DNA of 64,000 nucleotides from Psoroptes ovis (taxonomy: Eukaryota > Arthropoda > Arachnida > Sarcoptiformes > Psoroptidae): positions 1,922,001 to 1,986,000 of the forward strand of contig PQWQ01000006.1 in the NCBI GenBank assembly GCA_002943765.1. The letters are read 5' to 3'. The notes beneath the pieces were generated by a model. It ran no database searches. It was not told where the DNA came from and saw only the letters and a program-made list of their open reading frames with translations. Shown one piece after another: positions 27,049 through 41,241 of the stretch (within the stretch, counting starts at the first letter, position 1; each line of letters starts with the position of its first letter). The translations under genes and the position numbers were made by a program.

Positions 27049-27847
27049 ATGGAACTTTATATGGTTTGTGTAATGATGGCGATGTAAGTTTTCGTTTATT
27101 GATTCTGTAATAAATTTTGAATTCAAAATAAATTTATGGTTTATTTATAGTGCATTAGCCATCGTCATAATTAAAAGTATACAATGTGTGCTATCAATAA
27201 TACATCCGATACCTAGTGAAGCCGATATACGATGGACACAGAATCCACATTTACCACTTGAGCAACACAAGAAACAGATAAAAATGGCAAATAAAAATAT
27301 TAAATCCTTAAATAATGGTAAAGATAAAGAAATGAGCAGAACAAAATCTGAACCAAAAGGAAAGAGATTACCGCGTAATATTCGACTTGAACGTCTTTAT
27401 GCAGGTTCACCAGCATCATTTGATGAATACATAGATACAAGTTTTAGCCGTCGATCAGATTTTGATTCAAATTATAATCGTTCACCACCGCCAAGATCTG
27501 TTGATGATTATATCATCCATAATCCTAATCAATTCCAGCAGCATCAACATTATCAACAACCACGACAAATGAATACTAATCAACCATTTTTTGAACAAAT
27601 ATCATTCGTTGAAGATAATGTTGTCGATGATGATGAAGAAGATGATCCAATCGAAGCCTATGTTATACAACAACATCGAAAAATATTGGAATCAAGTCAA
27701 AATCGATCATCGACACCGATACAACAATCACAACAACAACAACCAAAGCAAAAATATCATTATCATCAACAACATTCCATCCAGAGTCCAGTTAGTCCTA
27801 CATCAACATCTACATCATATTCAAAAAGTCAAACGACAATTGTTTGA
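27049..27847 (+). CDS. Orphan 243-residue protein with hydrophobic N-terminus and Gln-rich tail
   Basis: Two exons, 27049-27083 and 27151-27847, joined at AT|T (strong GTAAGT donor and TTTATAG acceptor), encode 243 residues. The start is MELYMVCVMMAIALAIVIIK, a signal peptide or signal anchor, followed by HPIPSEADIRW. A basic middle (KGKRLPRNIRLERLYAG, then SPASFDEYIDTSFSRR) has dibasic sites that could be convertase cleavage sites. A Pro-rich stretch (RSPPPRSVDDY), an acidic block and a Gln/His-rich tail follow. The last four residues, TTIV, fit a class I PDZ ligand, which would make sense only if the tail is cytosolic. So it could be a single-pass membrane protein or a secreted precursor; these readings conflict and I recognise no family. 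The first AATAAA downstream is near 28706. Confidence 0.6.
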
Positions 27848-30800
27848 ACCAACTTATTTTTTACATTATTTTTTTGGCCGACAGAAAACGCTACTTACAA
27901 CGACTTTTACATGTAATCAATGCTTTGTCACTTGAATTTATTCCAAATTCATTGAAATCTGATTTCATTTAATTCATTTTTAAAAATTCAATTCAAATTC
28001 ATTCATTTCATATTTATAATAATTTTTATCATATTCAAATGATTCAAAACTATCTCATGTTGAATTAATTATATCATTTCATTGTTTTCAATTTTTTGAT
28101 GCTCAAAATGCAAATCTTTTAAATTTTTTTTCAAAGAAAAAATCTTCAGTTTCATAATTTTAATCTCTTTTTTTAAGCATTACGGCTGTTCCATTTCCCA
28201 TCTTTGAAAATTTTCAATTCAATTCCAAATATCAAAGCAAAAACAATACCAAGTACACTTGAAACACTATCCAAAACATCTTAAATCTTTAAAAAATCCT
28301 CGATTCAAAAAAAAATATCAAGAAAAATATGTGATTTCTTCTTCAATAAGACAATCGTCATAATAACGATGATATTCTCAATTATAATATCCTTATCAAA
28401 AAAATGCGAAATGAAATGAAAATTATATTCCTACACTCAAAATACTTTCAAATACTCTGCAAATACATTCAAAAACAACAACGACGATAAAGATGTGCAT
28501 TATCGAAATTTCATTTGTTTTCCCCGATTTTGAAAAAATCGATTCTTCCATTACCATTCTTCATTCTTATTATCATCTATTTCATAATACAAAGAGAAAA
28601 AATTCAAATGTAATTGTATTAGAAAGAGAGAGATATGTTCATGCGCGCCCAAATGTTCATTATTTTCATTTATAATCATTTTTGATTATAAAAATTTTTG
28701 TAAAAAATAAATAATGAATAAATACCAATGAAATTCCATTGAATCTATTAACCCAGGACACAGATTTTTCCATTCAAACATTTTTATTATTTCGATGAAT
28801 AGATTTAATTTGGATTCACTTCGAATTCAATTTGACTGAATTTCTTCAATTTCAATTAGATCAAATTAGGCAAAATTTTTTTCCATCAAGACTTTAATTG
28901 ACCTTTGACGGTCTACATGCATATGGAATGATCATTAATCATTCAATAGGGGAAAATTGGACAATTTTCAAATCGAATTTTTGAAACACAAATTTGAAAT
29001 ACAATTTTGTCCTTAAATTTTATTCATGAATGATTCTTGATGATTTTGATTCGGAATTGGCCGAAAATTAGGGATTAGAATTACGAAAAAGCACAGAATT
29101 ATTAATTTTAATGAAAAATAAATATTTTATTTAACATTTATTCATTTCTTGTCCTGATTTCTACGATTAAATTAGTTTGTTTCAAACGAAAGTTTATTAA
29201 AAAATAATTTGATTTTCATTTAATTTGTGAAGTTTGGCCAAAAAGAACATCAACAGTGTGACTATATGACCAGTGTTGTTAACTTTATTTGAGAAAAAAT
29301 TCAAAAATTTTTTCATTACGCTCATGATTTCTCTAATAAAAAATCATATACAAACGCATCCAAAGAATAAGACATCACAGATAACTTTTAAAAGTCTAAT
29401 TCAAATCTATTAAGAATGAATGTAAAAAGAAAATTTCAAGAGAATATTTAAATTTCTTTAAAAAAAAAGAATCATAATCAAATCTTCAAAGAATTCAAAT
29501 TAATATCACGTTTTTGAATACATAATTTTATCTAATGCATAACCATTCACTATTTTTACGCATAAAACTAAGAAACAAAGATAAGAAAATCTTAATCAAA
29601 TCACTTTTTTCCATAAATAAATAAATTGCTTTTAAAATATGTTTTTATGATATAAAAATATCTTTTATTTTAAAGATTATTATTATTATTCATTTTCCAT
29701 GAAACCATTATTCTATCAAAGTGGTCGTGGATGAAGGAGAAAACAACTGGGAGTTATGATAATAACCAAACAAAATAACTTAAAAGTGAAAGTAAAATTC
29801 AGCCATTTTGACGATAAGAATTTCATTTCATTCAAAAATCCAAAGCATCCACGGTTTTCAACGAGAAAAATAAATTCACTCTTAAAAATGTAAAAATGTA
29901 TCCTCATCCAAGATGGCAACGACGCTGCCATTTCATCGAAAAAAAGTGAATATTTTAAACATTTTCTCCTTTCAATAATTTATAAATTTTGACAAAGAAA
30001 ATATACCAAAATGGCGAACGAATTCCAAGTACTAAATAACATTTCGTAATATGTTATTCATACTTCTCAATGATATGAATCAGCTTCATAGAAAAAAACC
30101 AGATCAGTCAACAAGAGATTCACTTGTAAGAATCCTTGCATGAATATGTCTTGGTAACCAAATTTTTTTGTTGCAAACAAACAAACAAATTGGAAGGAAT
30201 AAATGACAATCAAATAATAATAGAAAGAGCAAATACAATTCAAAAGTCTGACATATTTTCATGTTATTCATTAATGATATAATTAAAAATATTATCATGA
30301 TGATGTCTGTCAGCCAGTGAGTGCTTGGTCCAATATTGAAATCAAAAATGATATGTAAAATTAAAAACAACATCAATGACATTAAAACTGATATCGAATG
30401 ACACATGATTGTTATATTCTTATTTTTGATATTCATTTATTGTTGTTGCTGATGCTCCTGCTGTTCTATTTCATTTATTGGACGTGAATGATGATGTTGA
30501 TTATGATCATTTCAATTCTATTTATTTAATATTAATTACAAATTACAACGTTACAAAATCAATAATAATAATAATATGATATGTGATTACGAAACAAATA
30601 CAAGTAATTTGTTTTCAAATCCGAAACGGAAATATGAAAGATCATAATAATAACAATAATATGATTGGAAAGAAAAAAAATAATATGATCCCCAGTCTTG
30701 ATTTCCCAAGACTTTATTTTTTCCAATAATTTTTCAGAACATTGTTAGCAAGGGTAAGACAATACTTTAGCAGTGTATATAGAGTATCGCACTCAAAATT

Positions 30801-32881
30801 GGAATAATGTGAATATTGCATCATCTTCAATGATCGATTTTTGTTCTTCGAAAAATCACATATTTTTAAAAGCATTTTCAAAAATGAGCAACTTTTTTCG
30901 AAATTTCGGAGATGAATGAATATGATTTAATTGATTTTTCAAAAAGTTTTTAAAAAATCTCTAATCATTTGATCCAGATTCACTCATTTCTCTGGATCTG
31001 CGTTATACAATGTCCATATGCGAGATTGAATAAGAAACTTGAAACATTTGTTCAATTTTTGAAATTTTCATTCGAAAATGTGATTTTCTTGTGCTTGTCA
31101 AAACCCTTGAAAAATATATCAAAATTGAACTAAATTTGTGTCCGGAATATGTGTTTACATCATCATCCATGCTTTGTGTTAATATTTGTATTATGCTTTC
31201 AAATATGAAATTTTATCATACATTTCTTTCATATCAATGAGTATCGATGTGGAAAAAGCAATGAAAAATCAATTTTTTCCAAATTAACAATTGAAATTGA
31301 TAATTATTTATTTTGACAAACAAACAACAAACAGCCAATCAACCAAATATATCAACAAACAAATAAAAATATCAAAATACAAAATTTTATCTTCTGATTA
31401 AATTTTTCGTATTTGGAAAAAAAACCAAATAAAATGCTCAACGAGTGATTAACACAATAATAAATTGATGAATTATGATCGATTGCTAAGCACTTGGGCA
31501 TTATCACATCAACCAAAGACATGGTGACAACCCAAAAAATTATTTTTATAGTAGCTATCATGTCTTCGATTTTTATGATACGAAAATGCATGAAAATATT
31601 AAAAATTAGAAATGAATCTTCTTTCAAATGTGTACAAATATTGAGTAATTATCAATGATTTATTTGAAATTGACCGAAAATAAACACGATTATTCGCACT
31701 CGGCAACATTAGCCGCGATTTTATATCATTTCAAATAAATAATCATGATGATAACGGTGCTCATCAAGCACTTGTCGAATGCAAAGGTTTACAAATGACG
31801 AATTGACATATTTACGAAATTTCAAGTGTTTTTTCCAAAATTCCATCCTTTATGACTATTATCATCAAAATCATCATCGAGCGATGATCAACAGTGAAAT
31901 GAATTGAATGGAATCATCATCATCAATGTGTCTGTGCGTGTGTATGAGAGATAAAATTGGCTGATTGATTGATATAAATCGATTGGCATGTGTATTTTGT
32001 TGGCAATCTTTTTGATTTGTTTTCTCATTTTTTTCCGTAATAAAAAATATTCAATTGTGCATTCATCAAATGCGTCAATAATTTTGCACAAAAACAAATA
32101 TCAAAAGCGACAAACAAACATGCAAAAAACAAGCAGCGAACTTTGATTTTCGAAAAATTCTAAATTTAACCAGAAGAAAAACAAAGAAACAAAACAACAA
32201 AATTCAATGCTATTTAATTCAATTTTAATTCAATACCATTGATTGATTGATCAATTAAATCATTTCACAAAGCAAAATTTTTATTTTTCAAATATCAATT
32301 TTTTTTTGTTTTTCCCATTCCTTCCATTTATTCACCACCACTACAACAATCAAACAATTAATCAATCAATCACCAGCGACAACCAAGCAACCAACAACAA
32401 TGAATGTTTGTTGAGCCAAGAATTTTGCGATCAATTTTTTCGAAAATATTCATGAAAATATTTTAAAAAAACAAAACCGTAGCATTAAATGCAATTAAAT
32501 TTGTTTAAAATAACAGAAAATTTTGAAAAAAATTTTTAAAATCGAGTGAAACAAAAGTGAACAATGAAAAACTTTTGTCAAATAATCTAAAAGCTAATCA
32601 ATTTTTTCTGTTTTTGTTTTGTTTTTAAATAATTAATTTGATTGTAAAGTTCAAAATAAATTGAACGAATAAAAAAAATAAAACTTTTTATTATTTTTGA
32701 CTTTCAAACATTTACAATTTCATGTGTTGTTATTTCATAGTCAACCGAACAACAGTCACATACACAAACATCCATGAAATTGTTCGTGTGTGCATGTATT
32801 TGGTGTTGTTTTATTTGTTTTCCAGATTAATTAGAAAATAATATTGCAACAATACGACAACAATAACATCAATATATTATA
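27848..32881. other. Gene-poor 5-kb interval
   Basis: Holds the 3' UTR of the 27049 gene and, at its right end, a likely 5' UTR acceptor (TTTTCCAG, about 32818-32825) for the 32882 gene. Two short GC-containing patches at 29905-29935 and 30005-30020 carry ATGGC motifs resembling YY1/Pho sites. Otherwise AT-rich with ATA/ATT/ATC repeats; no further coding exon supported. Confidence 0.6.
29908..29921 (+). promoter_or_regulatory. YY1/Pho-like (or CTCF-like) ATGGC motif
   Basis: CCAAGATGGCAACG is one base off the common AAGATGGCG YY1 core. A second AAAATGGCG lies about 90 bases downstream (30008-30016). Both stand out from the AT-rich background. Binding is inferred from motif alone. Confidence 0.2.
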
Positions 32882-33935
32882 ATGGGAACTAACATTGATG
32901 GTGATCATGATTGTAAATTGAATAATAATAACAATCGTAATAGTAATGATGATAAAGTTGGTGATGATTATCGATTCGACCGTACACAATCATCGCAAAT
33001 ACAACATGCAACATTGAATTTAATTAGTAATAATGATAATGAACATAATTATGGTATTAATGATATTAATGAACATCGACAGGTGATAGACGATAATCAT
33101 GTTGGCCATTATGATCGTCCATCATGTTTGAAATTTAATAATAAAAATAGTGATAATGATAATTATAATTTAATTGAAAATTATAATAAATACTATCAAA
33201 GTGATCATTATAGTAATATAATACGGGAAATTCTTGATTCAGAATCACTTAATTCTATCCGTTCATATTCATCATTAGCGAGCTCAAATAATTATAATGA
33301 TAATAGAATTAGCAATAGTAACAATACTCCGACTAGTGGTAAGTTGATTTAATTGATTGATTGATCAATTAATTTTTAATTAAATTTGGTCATATATTCA
33401 AAAGATGAATCGGTAATCACCATTATTGATGATGGTGAAGTTGATGATAATGATGTTCAATGTAATGATATTTATTGTGAAAAAAATTACAACAATGTAA
33501 CGAAATTTGATAATTATACAAATAATTTTGACAAAAAAATCAAAATCAACAACAATATTAGCAATAGAAAACAATCAAAATGGAAAAAAATAAAAAATCA
33601 TTTAAATATTTATGATTATTGCCATCGATTCACACGGTAATTGTTGATTTTATTCATTTTTTGTCTGATTTCATTTGATGTCTGATAAAATTTTCTTTAC
33701 AAACAGTTATATTTATTTCATCGATATTCTGTTCATATTTGCATTATTTTTATCAACATTAATAATTTTATTATTATTTCGTCCACATTTTTCATTAAAA
33801 AATTTAACTACTGAAAACATAATTCTATTCATCATAATTTGGTCAATATTATCATCAATTTATTTATCAATACCAACATTCAAACGTTGGTTCTATTATT
33901 GGAATCCAGATTTTCATTTAACGAGGCCAAGTTGA
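32882..33935 (+). CDS. Orphan Asn/Asp-rich protein with two C-terminal transmembrane helices
   Basis: Three exons, 32882-33338, 33405-33636 and 33707-33935 (918 nt, 305 residues), join in phase at S|D and R|Y. The N-terminal 220 residues are very Asn/Asp-rich with a Ser patch (SESLNSIRSYSSLASSNN) and a Lys-rich stretch (KQSKWKKIKNHLNIYDYCHR) just before the membrane. Two hydrophobic helices follow, roughly residues 232-253 and 266-285, separated by a short RPHFSLKNLTTEN loop, and the protein ends KRWFYYWNPDFHLTRPS. A 5' UTR acceptor probably lies near 32825, and AATAAA at 33972-33977 would give a short 3' UTR. The layout (soluble N-terminus, membrane hairpin, aromatic tail) faintly recalls TMEM134/TMEM230 proteins, but I see no secure match and leave it unnamed. 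Confidence 0.6.
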
Positions 33936-36900
33936 ATTATTTAAAAAAAAATGATAAAAACAATCTACATAAATAAATTCTACCTTAATAATGTGTAATA
34001 TTCTATTATGATTTGTGAGATTTTATTTTATTTTGATTTCAAATTTCGGATTTTCGAAAAAATAATCTTGAATTTTTTTTTTTTTTTTTTTTTTTTTTTG
34101 AAAATAATTACCAAAAAAAAAAAAAAAAAAAACAAAAAAACAATTTTCTCCTGAAACAACTAAAAACATTTCAAAAAACTTATTTCATTTTATTTTTTCA
34201 TGATTCGATTTTAATGATCATTAATGTATGTAATTATAAATAATTGAGATATAAAATTTTAATTTGCATTTTAAATTTTTGCCAAAGAAAAAATTGGAAC
34301 TAAAAATTTATTTGGAATAATTTAGTTTCATCAAAAAAAAAATCGCTACAATCATATGGTGCAGCAACAAGCACATCGTATTTTGCTTCGTTTGTTCATT
34401 ATATTTACCATTGAATTCCGATGAGAATTATGTCTTGTTTCACATTTTTGTGTGATTATTATTTTGCTTCAACAAATAAATTACCCAGGAAAAGGAATAC
34501 GCCTTGTTTGTCATTACTGTTATTATCGTTATTATCATTATTTTTGATTATAATTTTCCAAATATTTCAACAACAGAAAAACTGTATTGTATCGTGTATG
34601 TATTTGTGTTTGGGAAAAACCATTTCAAAAGAATTTTCAGAATTTCTTCTCTGCGTGTTTTCACTCTTACAGAATTCTATTTGATCATGAATTGTTTCGA
34701 AAAAAAATTCTTTATCAAAATTCACAACAATACCAAGGTCGTATTCGGGGGTTTTGCTATTTTTTTGTGCAGTGGTGAACCTTTATAATTTCCTTTCATA
34801 GATTTTTTTCAAAAGGAATTCGTTCATATATTTATTCAGTTTTCCCTTTGAATTTCGCATCAATTTAATTCGTTACCATCATGAGATTGTAAAACAATGC
34901 GAATCTAATTGAATTGATGTGAAAAATTTTGGATCAAAAATCAAAGAAAAATCTTTGATTTTCGCCATTTAACAAAAGTCGAATTGACTATTGTTGTTGT
35001 TTGATCTGAAAAACTTTTCTATTTTTCTATGGGCTATTTATTTTATTTCATTTTCGTTTTATTTGAATTCCTTTTATCAATGTAATATTTCTTATTTGTA
35101 CATAAAATTTTCATCATTCATTCATTTAATTCATTCATTCATTCATAGAATCACAGAATTTACAACGATCGAGGGTGTTGGTTGGCTGGTTCGACGGTTG
35201 TCAGTTGAAAGAATTTTCGTTTTTCCTTTGGTTATCTGAATATTTTAATCAGATACCACTACGAGCAACATTTGCCATCATTTGCTGCTTGTTCCTACGG
35301 CCGAGGACCAAAAAATTTGGAACATTTTGGTAGTGGATCAATTTGGTTTTTTTTCAACTATTTTTTTTTTGGAACAGTCAAATCAACAACAACAAAAGCA
35401 ACACTGATAATAAGTGTTGACAATAATTTGTTTATTGTTGTTGCTTTGTTTTTGGCTGAACATGTCAATGATGATGATTAGAAACCAAAACAAAAACAAT
35501 ATACGAGCATTATTTGCCAAAAAAGGAGATATCCGTAATATTAATAATGAGTAGAATATGTGTGTGCGGACCAATTTAAAATTTTTTAGAAAATATAAAA
35601 ACAAAACAACAACGAAAATAAAATATTCACCAGAAATAATTGAAATTAAATTTCTTATATTCATTCATTCATTGATTTATCTATTTTTTGTTGTACTTTT
35701 TCGTATTTTACTTTTAAATAGTATCGAAACGCATGCACCCAGGACCCATGATATATATGATTGCTTTGTTGGCTTGGTTTGGTAGTTTTGGTATACCGAA
35801 AACTGATCCTTATATAATAATGTACATTTTTTCGATGTTTCCAAATGGGGAGAAATGATGAAAAGTAAAGGGAAAGGGAAATCGGGAAAGTTTTTTTCTG
35901 GTTATTTTCTATTACATTATTTTCCATTATTTCTTGTATATAAGCGCATGAGTGATTTTCCAATATTCAGTTTTCCCGACGAATCAAATTTATATTTGAA
36001 TTAAAATATAGATTTTTTCATCCATTTCAGAAATATAATGCTACCACCTTTTCAGAAAAATGATAATATCCACATTCATTCATTCGACTAACTGTGTATA
36101 TTATGGTTTGTTCGATATTGTTGTTGCTGTTTCGTCATTTTATTCCTTTCTCATTGAACGAAATGGAACAGCAATACACATCAAAACACTATTATCATTA
36201 ATTGTTTTGCTGCTTTTTTCGATAGTTGTTGCTGTTGATCCAAAATAGTGAATAGCGTGTGTGTGTATGACATACAAACATCAACATCGTTTTGCATTCA
36301 TTCATTTATAAACAACATATAAACACATCAACATCAACACATACACCGAAAACCGAACCGAAAACACAGTCGAAACATTTTTTAGTCAAAGATTATACTT
36401 TTTCATTCATTCATTTATTCTGTTTTTGATTTTTGATTTTCAATTTTTTCGATTTTTTTCGTTTTGTTTTGTTTTCGATTTATGTTTTCTGGGTTTTTTC
36501 GGTCTTTTGTTTTTTGTTTGTTTCACTCTATTCTTCCCTAATATTTTACCTTACACAATTCTTCGATTTTTATATTTTGATTAAGAATAGCGGAGTTTTT
36601 ACTTTTTTCCCTTCGTTTGTTTTTAGGAATTTTTTCTATGATTTCGCATGAATTTTGTTTTGAATTTGAATGAAAATCCATGTTAATTGAGTGAAAACTA
36701 AAAAAACGACAACACCAACAGCTTAATTAAAAATTTCATTATCTGTTCCAAAAAATTCATTCAAATTGGACTTTTTCTACGAAAAAAAAAATTATTATTC
36801 AATAAAATAAAATCAACAAATCATTAACCAACGATATTCATATCGAGATAATAAAGAAAAAACAATTAATTCATCGCCTATTTTCCATGATCAACTGAAG

Positions 36901-39900
36901 AAAAATTTTCAATTCAACAATATCTATCATTAAATCATCGTTTATCAATAGAATATTATTAACTAACAAACAACAACAAATATTGACAAAACAATGAATT
37001 GATATTGAACAGCATTGAAAATAATTAAATAATTTTCATTTAATTTATTTTATTTTATTTTCATTTTATTTCATTTTTTTAGTCTTAGATTTTATTAATT
37101 TTTATATACTTTTATTTTTATTATTCACATTCTATCATTTGGTTCATATATTACACTTTAATAATTATTTGAAAGATTTACACATACACAACGAGCACAT
37201 TTTATTGTCATTCTAGTCAAAAACCTTTAAAAACAATGATATAGTCTTTTCTTTTGAAAAATTTGCATTAAATATTCAGTCATTTTAATTAATTCGTACG
37301 AAATAGAATCATTTATTGAAATTTCAAATTTAATTTAAATTATCAAATGATCAAATTGAAAGCAGCAACCACCGATCACAAATAAATTTCAAATCAAATC
37401 AACAAATGTGAAATTTTAATTTTTCAAATTTTCGATCTTTCAATCATTCCTTAATAATTTGAAAATAATTTTTCATTAAAAATTCATTTCAAAAATAATT
37501 ATTTGAATTCATTCCAAAATTAAAAAAAAAACTTCAAATCAACGATCAACCATTTTTTCTGGGTAAGTTTTTTTTACGAAACATGAATTTTTTTCCAAGA
37601 AAGATTTATTCAAATCAAAATGTCTAACTTTGAATGCAATTATAAATGATGATGATATCATTACGAAACCCGAAAAAAATTATTTTCAATTTTTTTCTCT
37701 CGATTCTCTGATAATTCTTTGGTTGTCATTATTGGCTTATTATTATTATTTAATATTCATTTTTTGATAAATACATTCTTCCGTTTTTTCTCGTTCATTT
37801 TTTTTTGTTGCTTGATAATGATGTTCATGTGTACCATCGTTTGCTTTGCATACACGCAAACACACACACACAAACACACGCATCCTCAATCATGATGGAA
37901 TTGTCGCTCCCATTTTTACTTCAAAGCAATTTTCTCTTGCAATTTTTCCGAAATTTTGACGATTCTATTCTTGATTCTGATATTAGAGTTTGCGTGAAAT
38001 TAAGGATTCAACAATAATAATAAATAATCGTAATAATAAGAATCGTAATACATTCTACATGTTTTTGTCTCTCTCTTGCGTTTCTCTCATGTTTGAATTC
38101 AAATAATAATACATAATCCAAGTTGTAATTTTTTCTTTGTATTTTTATGGTTTTTTTTATATGTTATAATAATGCAAAAAATAAATAAATAAATAATAAA
38201 ATTCAAAATGATTATCATTATTATCATTTGTTATTATCATTGATAGCCATTTTAATAGTTAGAAGCAATAATATTATTATTATTTATAATCATAGATGCA
38301 TTTTTTCCATCTTTTTCCGATCTTTTTTTGCTTCACCAAAGTTTCCATGTTGAACCACAACAATAATAATAATAATGATTATAATAATAAATTGTTGCCT
38401 AAATGAAAAAATATATCAAATAATAATAAGAATATAATAAGAATTTTTTGAAAAAAAATAAAAAATAAATAAGTGATATATCAACCACCAGTTTGGTCAT
38501 ATTTTCTATCAGAATTCTTATTCGTTTCCATGTTTCTTCTTTACAATTATGATTCTGTTATATTTTTCTTGAAAATATCAAATTTCTTTAAAAAAAACAT
38601 AAAAGTCATAAAATTTTATATTTTATTTAAGAAATTTATTATTACCAAAGTTAATAATAATATTAAACTTTCAATAACAGATAACAATAATATTAATTGA
38701 AACTTTTATACCTTTTTTTGGCAAATTATTTTTGGGTTTGGAACACAACACGTCTCTGGAAACTTTATTTATGATTCAATGAAATAAAAAATGATAGAAA
38801 ATATTGATCAAAAAAAAAAGAAATGAAAATGAACCCTAAAAAAATCAATTTAAATAATTAAATTTATATATTCTTTTCTTAATTTATAAATGTTTATATT
38901 GAAATTGTTTCGACATTCATTCATATATTATTTATTTTTTCATTGAAAATGAATGATGTTTTTTTGCTCCTTTACGATAGAGTAACCAACTGTTTGAAAC
39001 TGTTTGAATCCATTAAATTATAACATTCATTCTGCGGATAATTTACCACGACCAATCAAGCACGTATAAAGATTGAACATAAATTTTGTTGAATAAATTT
39101 AAAAAAAATATTTTGCATTGAAGAATAAGATTTGCCAGAAATTTGAACTAAAATGTAAACATTTTACATTCTGAAAAATATAATTGATTGAATTTTGAAT
39201 ATTTTTATGAAAAATTCAATCTGTTTCGTTTCATTATTAAAAATTCTATCAAAATTCTTAAGCGATCAATGTTTACAATTTTCTTTTTTGCTTCCAATTC
39301 AATTCGATTCATACGATTCAATTCATTCAATTTCGTTTGGAAAATGAATAAATAATTTTGTTTTACATTCAAAATTTATGTGTGTGTGTATTCAAGGAAA
39401 CAATCGCTTTCGTATGCAATTTTTGTTTCTTGTTTCGTATATTTCTTTTCGTTTGTTTTTCGTTTGATTTTGAATTATAATTTTCAAAGATCACTGCAGC
39501 AACAACGAATACAAACCAAAGAATGGTTTACCAAAACAAAACAAAACAAACAAAATGATATGAATTAATTTTCGATTTGAAATTTGAAATTTAAATTGAA
39601 AATTGATGAAAATAAATGAAAAAATGAATTAAAATAAACAAATTTTTAAAGTGTTATTGGTGGTGTGTTTATACAGAGAATCTTCAAAATTTCATCAAAA
39701 ATTATGATCGAAAGTCAGTGTTAATATGAAAAATTTGAAAATCGTCTTGCTAAGTTTGTGATTTTTGAAATGAAAATAATAATAATAATATATTTCATTA
39801 TGAGCAATTATGTTTGAAAAAAAATGATTTTTCTTCTATTTTCTCCCATTTGAATGAACAACTTGGAACATTTTTATTTTTTCAATATTTCTGTGATTAC

Positions 39901-41241
39901 TTCATTATGAATTTTTCGATTTTTTTGCATTTGAAAGTGGTGATTATGTATATCATTTCAATGTAATTTTGTATCGACATGAGAATAGTGAATTTCTTTC
40001 GATTTTAATTTAATTTAATGGCCTAAAAATGTATGTAAATTTGTATTTTTTCCAATTCTCCTGCTATTATTATTATTATTTGATCATTTGTTTTACATTT
40101 ATTTTTCTTATTTTTAATATTTAAATTAATTTTTTTTGTACTTTTTCGCCCAAATGAAACCTTATTAATATTTTTCAATCTTGTTTCAACATATGAAAAT
40201 GAATATTATTTCTACTCGATTCAATTCAATTCATCTATTTTAATTTAGTTTGCTCGTTGTTGTACATAAACTAGAAAAGAAATGTTGAATTTATATGAAA
40301 CGAATCATTGATTGAAATATTGAATAGTGAATCCAATGAGTGAATGAATAGATGGATGCATTATGAGCTTAGTATCCATTTTTTTCTTTCAATGCTTAAC
40401 GTGTTTAATTTCGATCGAATTTTGTATTTATGGAAAAAATGAATGAATGATTATTATGATTAGTTCCCAATTCGACCGTTTCATTTTTTTCATTTTTAAT
40501 TTCAATTTGATGCATAGTGAATTTTTATTTAACATTTCTTTTCGAGGTGGAAAAAAGTAGTGAACAAATGACAGCTGTCGTTTAAAATCGATATTGAATT
40601 GTGTGATATATATGATGATGTATACAACACGATGAAATACGCATTTGAAATAATTTCTCGTGCGAAATATTTTGACCTTTGCCCTTGTTAAATAGCAAAA
40701 ATCATTATATGGCCAAACAATACGTATATTTACCATCATTATTTCAGACAAACGACAATCATCAATCTCGTGCATGAATTGCATGTGCTTGTGCATTCAT
40801 CATTTGCTGCTGTCGTGTGTATTGTTATTATCCATACAATTTTTGCAAATCTATTGAATCATTTTATTTTTTCATGCATTTCATATTAGCATCTCAATGA
40901 AGTGAATGAATCTCGCATTTAATACACGACATCTGGTGTATGCATGCATATTTCCGTTTCAATTTCAATAAGTAAACATTTTCTTCTTTTAGTTTGCTTT
41001 TTTCATTAAAAATTTAGAATTTAATGGCATAAATAATTGCATTCATAAATAAATGACTAAATCACAAGCTTATCTTATTTTTTAATTATTAATAGTCATT
41101 AAAAAGCAGTGGAAAATTAATTTCGACATAATTACATTTTGTTTACTACCTCTGAACACATTAAGATACTTATTCAACGAAGAATTGTTAAATTATTTCA
41201 TAATTTTTTATAAAATAACATTAAAAAATTAATTAAAATAA
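33936..41241. other. Gene-poor 7.3-kb region upstream of ELAV
   Basis: Begins with the short 3' UTR of the preceding gene, then a T27/A20 fold-back. The rest is AT-rich simple sequence without exons I can support. ELAV genes often have distant 5' non-coding exons, so some of this may be ELAV leader or intron; no specific exon could be placed. Confidence 0.5.
34073..34132. repeat. Poly-T / poly-A inverted pair
   Basis: Twenty-seven T (34073-34099), a 13-base spacer, then twenty A (34113-34132). The two tracts can pair as a stem of about 20 bp. It lies about 100 bases after the polyadenylation signal of the 32882 gene. Confidence 0.9.

Noticed and set aside
27300..27500. Possible orcokinin-like peptide (SFDEYIDTSF) in the 27049 gene
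   Set aside because: Only loosely like NFDEIDRSGF, single copy, and the precursor lacks the repeated-peptide layout.
33707..33935. Assignment of the 32882 gene to TMEM134/TMEM230
   Set aside because: Only helix spacing and an aromatic tail are shared; the typical Gly-rich helices are absent, so no name was given.
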